Below are positions 1-5,404 of a DNA stretch of 5,404 nucleotides, in pieces (within the stretch, counting starts at the first letter, position 1; every line of letters begins with the position of its first letter). Origin of the DNA: Caldifarciminota bacterium (GTDB taxonomy: Bacteria > Hydrothermota > Hydrothermia > S141-80); assembly GCA_015490255.1 (NCBI GenBank), contig WFYF01000015.1:1-5404 (forward strand). Direction: 5' to 3'. A program made the translations under genes and the position numbers. The notes under the pieces were generated by a model, which worked only from the letters and a program-made list of their open reading frames with translations, was not told where the DNA came from and searched no databases.

Positions 1-1
1 C

Positions 2-205
2 CCACGCCCGCCGAAGGGTGTTGGCTTCCGGCAGGGGAGGCAGGCTCTCAAGGGCAAACCCCGCCGGACGGGGCGTGATCTCCAGATAATCATACACGGG
101 GATGCGGAGAAACAGGCTCACCAGGCGATGATACCCGTCTTCCCGCCGCCCCACCACCCACAGCCCCAGATTCACCTTGGCCGGCGTGAGCAGGCGCAGG
201 GTCAT
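2..205 (-). CDS. ispE: IspE, 4-diphosphocytidyl-2-C-methyl-D-erythritol kinase, N-terminal part (cut by left edge)
   Basis: Reading the minus strand from the ATG at 205-203 gives 68 codons open to the window edge. The start MTLRLLTPAKVNLGLWVVGR is followed by REDGYH and ends at PEANTLRRAW. This matches the N-terminus of the GHMP kinase IspE, which phosphorylates the 2-hydroxyl of CDP-methylerythritol in the cytosolic MEP isoprenoid pathway. K10, N12, Y25 and H26 fall at the same numbers as substrate-contacting residues in the E. coli enzyme, which supports this start. The glycine-rich ATP loop, expected near residue 95, lies outside the window, so intactness cannot be judged. The start overlaps the stop of the upstream ATPase gene as ATGA, which implies coupled translation. 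Unlike the other junctions it also has a recognisable Shine-Dalgarno. The family call is close to certain; only completeness is open. Confidence 0.93.
   Translation of the reverse strand, partial: MTLRLLTPAKVNLGLWVVGRREDGYHRLVSLFLRIPVYDYLEITPRPAGFALESLPPLPEANTLRRAW
202..205 (-). other. ATGA stop/start overlap (ATPase to ispE)
   Basis: The ATPase ends ...RGLLA with the TGA that overlaps the ispE ATG. This places ispE in the same transcription unit, although ispE also has its own GAGGG ribosome-binding site. Confidence 0.7.
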
Positions 206-2505
206 GCCAGAAGCCCTCGCATTTCCACAAGATGAACCTCGCCTGTCTGGATCTTCGGTTCCAGCAAATGGCGAACCTCGCCTTTGGCGGAAAAATACAG
301 AACCTGGTTCCCTCGCCGTGCCAGTTCCTGAAGCATTCCAAGCAGCCGCTCCAGACGCCGGGGATCGGCCTTGATGAAGGGATCGTCAAGAAGGAAGAAT
401 CCCGGCTCTCCCAGAAGGCGTTCCCCAAAACCGATGCGGATGGCGAAATACAGCTGATCAAACGCACCGCCGGAGAGCCTTCCAGGATCCAGCATCCTGC
501 CATCCCTGCGCACCACGACCAGATGTTTCCTTTCAGGGTCAAAGTCCACGCTCCGGTAGAGCCCGCCCGTGATCCGGGAGAAGTGCCGGGCAATCACGCT
601 GTTTTCACCGAAAAGATCGGCGATTCGCCGGGTTTCTTCCCGTTCCATCTCTTCCAGAATCGCAAGGGCGATCTCCACACGCTCTTTCCGCTTCATATGG
701 AAGCTGTAAAACTCTTCCACCCGTTTTTTCATCCGAATGAGCTGCTCCGGCGTTCGGCAGACCACGGGTTCCCCAAGGACAAAAGCCGCGTCCTGCTCAA
801 CGGTCCGCAACCTTTCTTCAACCCCGGCGAGTTTTCGGGTCAGTTCATCCATCTCCGCGTTGATCTGCCTCAGTCTTTTCTGGAGTTCCTGCTCCCGCTT
901 CGGATCATACGCATAATCCGGAGCGGCCTCACGATGGACAGAAAGCACTTTCAGACTGGCCTCCCACGAGTCTTCGGGGCCTTCAAGAAGCACCTCCAGG
1001 GCCTCCCGGTGCCCCTGAATCTCTCGCTCCATTGCCTCCTTTTCCCGCAGTTTCTGTTCCAGCTCTTCAGGATCTGAAACCCCCGTCTGTCTCCGGAGCC
1101 TGTCTATGGTCTCTTCCGCATTCTGAATCTGTTTTTCCTTCTCCTGAAGGTCCGCTTCAAGTTGTTGCTGCCTTTCCAGCAGGCTTCGGTGGCTCTCCTC
1201 CATCCGGATCCGCCGGGTCCTTTCAGTTTCAAGCCGATCCTCCAGATCTTTTCGCAGTTTCCGGAGTTCCTGCAGCGAGCGTGCGGCATGGCCCTGTTCC
1301 TGCACCTGCTGGATCAGGGAGAAGCGTTCCCGCTGAAACCGGGCCCGCCTTCGGGTATGGCGCCACAGGTTTCCTGCGGCAAAAAGGCTCATCCCTCCCG
1401 AGATCAGGGCGAAAACGACCACCCAGGGGGAAGGATGAACAAGCCAGCCGAGAAGCGCCAGAGCCGCCAGCACCGCGGCGATGATGCCGGTTCGTTGAAA
1501 AAAGGATGCCTTATGTGAAGCTTCCTGCAGCGCCTCCTCTTCCCGTCGCAGCCGTTCCAGCTCGGGATAAACCCGATCCCGAAAGAGTTCCACATCTTTT
1601 TGAAACTTTTCCAGGCGGGGGAGAAGCTCCTCCCGCTGCGCTTCAAGCGCTTTGATCTGTTCTTGTATCCCCTGGAGTTCTTTTTCCAGGCGGTCCCGTG
1701 CGGTTGTGGCCACCTTCAGGGTTCGCCGGGCCTCCAGCCATGCCTCAAGCGCCTGCGGGGTGTATGGCGCCATCTCCTGGAGCTTCTCTTCAAGATGCCG
1801 GAGCCTGTGCAGGCGGGCAGAAGCTTTCTCATAGCGCTCCCTTTCCCGTGCCTGTTCCAGCAGCTGAAGTTCCCGCTGGATTTCTTCCCCCTCTGCCCGA
1901 AGCCTGACCAGAGTTTCTTCCGCGTGGAAAAGTTCTTTCTCTTTCAGTTCGTTTTCAAGATCCGGAATTTTCCCCCTGAGCAGTTCGTGGGCGGTTCGCA
2001 TGCGGGAACGGATTTTCACATCTCCCCGATCCTGGAATTTTCCGGTATCTGTGAGGTGCCCGAGCTCCCGCAGCTTGCGCTTGAGGTGACGGATTTCCTG
2101 GCTCCGCATCCCGAGGAGGCGCTCTGTGAGGCTCTCGTACACCGCCGCTTCCGGCTGGTTCCGGTCACCGCGAACCTGAAGGTCGCTGTCCCGAACCACA
2201 AAGACATTCCGGAACTCTGCCGGGGTGATCTGGAGCTCATGGAGAAGACCGCGCTTCCCGCGAAACTTTTTCTCTTGTCCAGCGATCTGGACCACCACAT
2301 ACCCTTCGGGCATTTCCTCCACCCGCTCCACACCCGGAATGGTCCGTGCGGCCTTCTGCCCCATAAGCATTTTCAGCAGGGCTTCCAGAAGGAGGGTTTT
2401 CCCTTTCTCGTTTTCCCCCCAGAAGAGGGTGAAATTTCCCGGTCTCACCGGCCCGGGAAGGGTGAGGGGACCATACCGGAGCACCGAGAATTCAACGATT
2501 TTCAT
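202..2505 (-). CDS. SbcC/Rad50-like ATPase of the YhaN type, with central membrane hairpin
   Basis: This 767-residue protein has the split-ATPase plan of SMC/Rad50 proteins. The N-terminal lobe has Walker A GENEKGKT at residues 30-37. Heptad-rich, charged coiled coils run over about 183-335 and 385-625. The C-terminal lobe has the ABC signature LSGGA at 677-681 and Walker B FFLLDDP at 703-709. It is expected to drive the nuclease encoded just upstream in DNA end or hairpin processing, as in SbcCD and the B. subtilis YhaO-YhaN pair. At the middle of the coiled coil, residues 339-356 and 361-378 form two hydrophobic helices joined by HPSP and followed by a basic stretch (WRHTRRRARF). This predicts a membrane hairpin where SbcC and Rad50 carry a zinc hook. 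Only one cysteine (about 583) is present, so no CxxC hook exists. YhaN proteins share this plan but are usually longer, about 960 residues. The second Walker B acidic residue is Asp rather than Glu, and the expected switch histidine is not seen in VLYFSAKGEV. The start at 2505 overlaps the nuclease stop as ATGA. The family call is strong; the YhaN-type label is an inference from the hairpin. Confidence 0.88.
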   Translation of the reverse strand: MKIVEFSVLRYGPLTLPGPVRPGNFTLFWGENEKGKTLLLEALLKMLMGQKAARTIPGVERVEEMPEGYVVVQIAGQEKKFRGKRGLLHELQITPAEFRNVFVVRDSDLQVRGDRNQPEAAVYESLTERLLGMRSQEIRHLKRKLRELGHLTDTGKFQDRGDVKIRSRMRTAHELLRGKIPDLENELKEKELFHAEETLVRLRAEGEEIQRELQLLEQARERERYEKASARLHRLRHLEEKLQEMAPYTPQALEAWLEARRTLKVATTARDRLEKELQGIQEQIKALEAQREELLPRLEKFQKDVELFRDRVYPELERLRREEEALQEASHKASFFQRTGIIAAVLAALALLGWLVHPSPWVVVFALISGGMSLFAAGNLWRHTRRRARFQRERFSLIQQVQEQGHAARSLQELRKLRKDLEDRLETERTRRIRMEESHRSLLERQQQLEADLQEKEKQIQNAEETIDRLRRQTGVSDPEELEQKLREKEAMEREIQGHREALEVLLEGPEDSWEASLKVLSVHREAAPDYAYDPKREQELQKRLRQINAEMDELTRKLAGVEERLRTVEQDAAFVLGEPVVCRTPEQLIRMKKRVEEFYSFHMKRKERVEIALAILEEMEREETRRIADLFGENSVIARHFSRITGGLYRSVDFDPERKHLVVVRRDGRMLDPGRLSGGAFDQLYFAIRIGFGERLLGEPGFFLLDDPFIKADPRRLERLLGMLQELARRGNQVLYFSAKGEVRHLLEPKIQTGEVHLVEMRGLLA
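214..218 (-). promoter_or_regulatory. Shine-Dalgarno for ispE
   Basis: The minus strand reads GAGGG eight bases before the ispE ATG at 205. It lies inside the last codons of the upstream ATPase gene. It supports the ATG at 205 as the start and is the clearest ribosome-binding site among the main genes of the window. Confidence 0.55.
1371..1491 (-). other. Predicted two-helix transmembrane hairpin within the ATPase gene
   Basis: These bases encode about residues 339-378 of the ATPase. The two uncharged stretches of about 18 residues each (TGIIAAVLAALALLGWLV and WVVVFALISGGMSLFAAG) are separated by HPSP. Strongly charged coiled coil flanks both sides, and an arginine-rich segment follows the second helix. 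The positive-inside rule and the cytoplasmic ATPase lobes suggest that both coiled-coil arms stay in the cytoplasm, with the short HPSP turn on the outside. This is read from hydrophobicity by eye. Confidence 0.75.
2502..2505 (-). other. ATGA stop/start overlap (nuclease to ATPase)
   Basis: The nuclease ends ...ETS with TGA inside ATGA, which also opens the ATPase (MKIVEF). Coupled translation would keep the two subunits in fixed proportion, as is common for SbcD-SbcC pairs. Only a weak GGA lies upstream of the start. Confidence 0.75.
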
Positions 2506-3578
2506 GAGGTTTCCGCAAAGGCCTGAATCACCAGTTCTCTGATGGCCTGTTTCTCATCTTCCGGGATCTCGCGGGCATCCAGCCGGCGCAGAAATTCCTG
2601 GAAAAGCGCGCTGTCCAGCACGGCGTGAATATCCCGGAAGGCATAGACCTTTTCCGCCACCCGATCGCCGAGAGTTTTCTCCACAAACCGGTCCAGCTCC
2701 CGGGCAAGTTCCTCTTCCGTGCGATTCAGCAATTTGCGGTGAAAATACCCTTCCACGCGCAGAAGCAGGTGGGCCCGGGGATGGAGGTTCTGCAGTTGTT
2801 CTCGCAGCAGATCCACGGGAGATGCGGTCTTCCCCGGGTCCAGCCGGAGGGTGACCGTCTCGTAATGGAACGTGTCCAGTTCAATCCACCGGGGGGGCTT
2901 CCCCACCTCAACCAGGTTGACCTTTCTCCGACCGGTTTCCTTCCGGGTGATGGAAACGGGAGAGCCGGGATAGATGAAATAGCGTTCCGGCGAGAACTCC
3001 CATGCGTAATATTGTGTGTGAAAATGACCGGCCAGCACGTACTGGAAAGGAAGGGGTTTGAAAAAGCTCAATCGGACAGGCATATACGCCCTGCCCCCCT
3101 CCTCTCCCATATCTTCCCGCCGGATCATGGCATCCAGAAGCTCGCCGTGAAAGAGCAGAAGATGCCGTTTTTCGGGATTCATCCGGGGCCGGATGTTCCA
3201 GAGCTGTTCCAGGATCTTTTCCCTGCCCAGATCTTCAAAGGGAAATCCCCAGATCCATACCGAACCGGCGTTGACCGGGTTTTCCAGGTTTTGAATCACA
3301 CGGACATTTTCTCCAAAATAGAACCCTTTCTGGGCTTCAAACACGTCGCGGTCGTGGTTTCCCGGGATCAGGACCACGCGAAAGGGCTGGGCGGACAGCA
3401 TCTCACGCAGAGGAACCCGGAGACCTTCCGCACGGTCCGGATCATCAAAGAGATCTCCGCTGATGGCAAGAAAATCCACTTTCTCGCGGCGGGCAAGGCG
3501 GAGAATTTCCATGAGGGCCTCCCACCGCGCATCGCCCACCTCCCGGAGATGCAGGTCCGCGGTGTGGAGGATTTTCAT
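2502..3578 (-). CDS. SbcD/YhaO-like metallophosphoesterase (Mre11-type DNA nuclease)
   Basis: This complete 358-residue calcineurin-like phosphoesterase carries all the metal-binding motifs in order: D8-x-H10 in HTADLH, G41-D42 in SGDLFD, GNHD at 73-76, H144 in FHGE, and GHFH at 184-187. YPGSP at 203-207 follows, as is usual for SbcD and Mre11. These residues hold two metal ions, usually manganese, that cleave DNA phosphodiesters. The C-terminal part, from about residue 240, is helical and charged, and probably docks on the coiled-coil base of its ATPase partner. The start MKILHTADLHL is the normal family start with no extension. It begins 10 bases after the carboxylase stop, without a clear Shine-Dalgarno, and its own stop overlaps the ATPase start (ATGA). 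The pairing with the downstream ATPase is the SbcD-SbcC / YhaO-YhaN arrangement, so a two-subunit complex is expected. Exact substrate preference (ends, hairpins, single strands) cannot be read from sequence. Confidence 0.9.
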   Translation of the reverse strand: MKILHTADLHLREVGDARWEALMEILRLARREKVDFLAISGDLFDDPDRAEGLRVPLREMLSAQPFRVVLIPGNHDRDVFEAQKGFYFGENVRVIQNLENPVNAGSVWIWGFPFEDLGREKILEQLWNIRPRMNPEKRHLLLFHGELLDAMIRREDMGEEGGRAYMPVRLSFFKPLPFQYVLAGHFHTQYYAWEFSPERYFIYPGSPVSITRKETGRRKVNLVEVGKPPRWIELDTFHYETVTLRLDPGKTASPVDLLREQLQNLHPRAHLLLRVEGYFHRKLLNRTEEELARELDRFVEKTLGDRVAEKVYAFRDIHAVLDSALFQEFLRRLDAREIPEDEKQAIRELVIQAFAETS

Positions 3579-3588
3579 GGCAGGCCGA

Positions 3589-5112
3589 TCACTGCCCCGT
3601 GGCCTCCCGGCGGGCCACCCAGGTCCACACGCTCCGGGGCGTGGGACCGGTCTCCTGCTGGCCTGAACGGCGCGCAGGGTTTTCCCGGAGGGCCACGGTC
3701 AGGGCCACCTCTTCTTCAAAGGAAAGATCCTGGAGATGGCGGGGCGTCTCAAAGGAGAGGAGGTCCTTCCGGCGCGCCAGGAACTGGACGGAATAGCGCC
3801 CGTTCACAAATTCCGGATCGCTGAAGAGGCGGATGTGGAAGGGGAGGGTGGTCTCCACGCCCCCCACCCAGTATTCCGCGAGCGCTGTCCGCATCCGGGC
3901 CAGACCTTCCTTCCGGTTCTCTCCCCACACCACCAGTTTGGCCAGCATGGGATCGTATTCCGCAGGCACCCGGGCCCCCTCATACACCCCGCTGTCCACC
4001 CGGATAAAGGGACCGGAAGGCTCCCGGAGGACCTCAATCACCCCGGGGGAAGGCAGAAAATGGTGAAAGGGATCCTCGGCAAAGATTCGGGCCTCCACCG
4101 CATAGCCCCGCTGCACGAGATCTTCCTGTTTGAAGGAGAGGGCCTCTCCCCGGGCCACCCGGATCTGCCAGGCCACCAGGTCCAGCCCGGTGATCATCTC
4201 CGTCACCGGGTGCTCCACCTGGAGCCGGGCGTTGATCTCCATGAAATAGAAGTTTCCTTCCCGATCCAGCAGGAACTCCACCGTCCCCGCCCCGGCATAG
4301 CCGATGGCCTTCATCAGCCGCACGGCCGCCTCTCCCATCTTCTCCCGCAGCTCGGGGGTCAGGGCGGGGGAGGGGGATTCTTCCACGAGTTTCTGATGGC
4401 GGCGCTGGATGGAACACTCCCGCTCAAACAGATGCACCACGTTCCCGTGATGATCCGCCAGGATCTGGAACTCCACGTGGCGGGGTTCCACCAGAAACTT
4501 TTCCACATACAGCCCCGGATGGCCGAAGGCCTGAAGGGCCTCCGCCGAAGCCTGGCGAAAGGCATTGTCCAACTCCTCCGGAGTGTGAACCACCCGCATC
4601 CCCTTCCCACCGCCGCCCATGGCGGCCTTGAGGAGGACCGGGAATCCGGCTGCTTCTGCAAACCGCCGGGCCTCTTCCACCGTCTCCACCGCACCGGGAG
4701 AGCCGGGAACCACCGGCACCCCCACGTCCATGGCCACCTTTCGGGCAGCCACCTTGTCTCCGGAAAGGCGCATGCTTTCCGGGGAAGGGCCGATGAAGGT
4801 GATGCCTGCTGTCGCCACCGCTTCGGCAAACTCCGGGTTCTCCGAGAGAAAGCCGTATCCCGGATGGACGGCATCCACCCCGGCCTGCCGGGCCACGTCC
4901 AGAATTCGCTGGATGTTCAGATAACTCTCCCGGGGCGGTGGCGGCCCGATGGGATAGGCCTCATCCGCCAGCAGCACGTGAAGAGCGTCCCGGTCCGCTT
5001 CGGAAAACACCGCCACACTCCGGATGCCCATCTGCCGGAGGGTCCGGATCACCCGGACGGCAATCTCCCCGCGATTGGCGATGAGAACTTTGCGAAAGGT
5101 CTTCATGGTCAT
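3589..5112 (-). CDS. accC: Biotin carboxylase subunit of an acetyl/propionyl-CoA or pyruvate carboxylase
   Basis: This complete 507-residue ATP-grasp enzyme carboxylates biotin on a carrier protein using ATP and bicarbonate. The N-terminal domain starts at VLIANRGEIAVRV and includes HPGYGFLSEN at 83-92. The ATP-grasp domain has SGDK (K120), a lysine at 162, and the glycine loop GGGGKG at 166-171. Next come ERECSIQRRHQK at 230-241 and the metal and substrate residues E279, E292, N294 and R296, with QVEHPVTE at 298-305. R342 and FLPSPG at 352-357 lie in the C-terminal domain. All expected catalytic residues are present. It is about 55 residues longer than E. coli AccC. The tail ends near W496-R502 and resembles stand-alone biotin carboxylase subunits of propionyl-CoA or pyruvate carboxylases. 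No biotin carrier domain (MKM) or carboxyltransferase is in the window, so the final acceptor is undetermined. Two in-frame ATGs (5112 and 5106) are possible starts. The first overlaps the upstream stop as ATGA, and neither has a clear Shine-Dalgarno. Confidence 0.93.
   Translation of the reverse strand: MTMKTFRKVLIANRGEIAVRVIRTLRQMGIRSVAVFSEADRDALHVLLADEAYPIGPPPPRESYLNIQRILDVARQAGVDAVHPGYGFLSENPEFAEAVATAGITFIGPSPESMRLSGDKVAARKVAMDVGVPVVPGSPGAVETVEEARRFAEAAGFPVLLKAAMGGGGKGMRVVHTPEELDNAFRQASAEALQAFGHPGLYVEKFLVEPRHVEFQILADHHGNVVHLFERECSIQRRHQKLVEESPSPALTPELREKMGEAAVRLMKAIGYAGAGTVEFLLDREGNFYFMEINARLQVEHPVTEMITGLDLVAWQIRVARGEALSFKQEDLVQRGYAVEARIFAEDPFHHFLPSPGVIEVLREPSGPFIRVDSGVYEGARVPAEYDPMLAKLVVWGENRKEGLARMRTALAEYWVGGVETTLPFHIRLFSDPEFVNGRYSVQFLARRKDLLSFETPRHLQDLSFEEEVALTVALRENPARRSGQQETGPTPRSVWTWVARREATGQ
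5109..5112 (-). other. ATGA stop/start overlap (HEPN-like ORF to biotin carboxylase)
   Basis: The minus strand reads CAATGACCATGAAG here. The TGA ends the upstream ORF and the ATG begins the carboxylase. With no visible Shine-Dalgarno, reinitiation after the upstream stop is a plausible route of translation. The second ATG six bases later is an alternative start. Confidence 0.6.
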
Positions 5113-5248
5113 TGAAAAGCGTAGTAAGCCCGACTCACACCCGACCGCTCTACAGCTTCCCGGGAAAATCCACTCCCCTGAAAATTCTCCAGCGACTTTA
5201 CGAGTTCCAGATATCTCTTCCAGTCAAACGCCCTTCCCATGGGAGTTT

Positions 5249-5255
5249 CCTCTTT
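5249..5255 (-). promoter_or_regulatory. Possible Shine-Dalgarno for an internal start in the HEPN-like ORF
   Basis: The minus strand reads AAAGAGG, with eight bases before an in-frame ATG at 5240-5238 that begins MGRAFDWKRYL. HEPN-type proteins of this family normally start just before the FDW motif, so this may be the original start of a separate gene, now in frame with the preceding remnant. Translation from here would give only 43 residues. Confidence 0.4.
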
Positions 5256-5404
5256 CGGGTTTACGAAAACCGGATCGTGATCAATCTGAAGTGTAAAATG
5301 GGCATCAGGAAATTCCCGGCGAGCCGTCCGCACGGCGGTCTGCAACACATCCACAATCCCGGGATGCTGGAGGATGTGGTGCAGGATTTCACCGGGGTTT
5401 TTCA

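Larger units (their letters stand above)
5109..5404 (-). pseudogene. Truncated HEPN-like ORF, possibly fused to a partner-protein remnant (cut by right edge by about one base)
   Basis: The minus-strand frame is open from the window edge to the TGA at 5111-5109. The first visible bases are TG of an nTG codon followed by KNPGEILHHI, so a start codon probably lies one base outside, giving about 98 residues. A GTG at 5354 is a less attractive alternative. The C-terminal half (AFDWKRYLELVKSL, then REAVERSGVSRAYYA) resembles the beginning of small HEPN-type proteins that read FDWxxYLxLAxxL ... RSAISRAYYAxFH. Those continue for roughly another 80-100 residues with the helix carrying the RxxxxH-type motif, which is absent here. 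The N-terminal half (TARREFPDAHFTLQIDHDP) recalls the short acidic protein often encoded just before such genes. I infer a degenerated or fused toxin-antitoxin-like pair, but a genuine short host gene cannot be excluded. The GC content looks lower than in the carboxylase gene. The stop overlaps the carboxylase start. Confidence 0.5.

Noticed and set aside
90..593. Minus-strand open frame of 167 codons overlapping the ends of the ATPase and ispE
   Set aside because: It is in another frame from two well-supported genes (ATPase C-terminus and IspE N-terminus) and shows no motif of its own.
1371..1491. Possible frameshift or gene fusion where hydrophobic sequence interrupts the ATPase coiled coil
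   Set aside because: The frame is continuous, with charged heptad-like sequence on both sides, and a central membrane hairpin is known for YhaN-type proteins.
1600..2526. Plus-strand open frame of 308 codons opposite the first part of the ATPase gene
   Set aside because: The Phe/Leu/Pro-rich translation is what reverse-reading of a Glu/Lys/Arg-rich coiled coil gives; it is not a gene.
3599..3618. Inverted repeat GTGGCC ... GGCCAC near the end of the carboxylase gene, considered as a terminator
   Set aside because: It has only a 6-base stem and an 8-base loop, lies before the stop codon, and has no T-run on the transcribed side; the nuclease gene follows 10 bases after the stop.
2625..3824. 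Plus-strand open frame of 399 codons opposite the nuclease and the end of the carboxylase gene
   Set aside because: It spans two real minus-strand genes, has no family resemblance and a low-complexity proline and glycine-rich end.
3736..5115. Long plus-strand open frame of 459 codons opposite the biotin carboxylase gene
   Set aside because: Its translation is rich in His, Pro and Gly with no recognisable motif, and the minus strand encodes an unmistakable conserved enzyme. It is an antisense shadow of high-GC codon use.

Overview
This is a gene-dense stretch of bacterial chromosome. Every gene reads on the minus strand, so gene order runs from the right edge to the left edge. The GC content is fairly high, and there is no intergenic gap longer than about 10 bases. 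A methylerythritol-phosphate (MEP) pathway gene (ispE), a biotin carboxylase and a SbcCD-like pair point to a bacterium. The sequence does not support a more precise placement, and I do not assign a phylum.

Layout in order of transcription: (1) a short ORF of about 98 codons (5109 to the right edge). Its C-terminal half looks like the first part of a HEPN-type 'FDWxxYL ... RSxxSRAYYA' protein that breaks off. Its N-terminal half resembles the small partner protein often found beside such genes. It is probably a decayed or fused remnant. (2) A complete biotin carboxylase subunit of an acyl-CoA or pyruvate carboxylase (3589-5112). (3) A complete SbcD/YhaO-type metallophosphoesterase nuclease (2502-3578). 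(4) A complete Rad50/SbcC/YhaN-type ATPase (202-2505), with a two-helix membrane hairpin in the middle of its coiled coil and no zinc-hook CxxC. (5) The first 68 codons of ispE (2-205), a gene not recognisable from the long ORFs alone, cut by the left edge.

Three of the four junctions are ATGA stop/start overlaps (5109-5112, 2502-2505, 202-205). The fourth has a 10-base gap. The genes therefore very likely form one operon with translational coupling. No promoter, terminator, RNA gene, transposon, CRISPR array or sizeable repeat is visible. The functions are mixed: carboxylation, DNA end processing and isoprenoid synthesis. Only the nuclease and ATPase are expected to act together as a complex.

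The points most worth a second look are the membrane-hairpin SbcCD-like pair, with its non-standard ATPase motifs, and the truncated HEPN-like ORF that ends exactly where the carboxylase gene begins. I found no convincing wholly new system.
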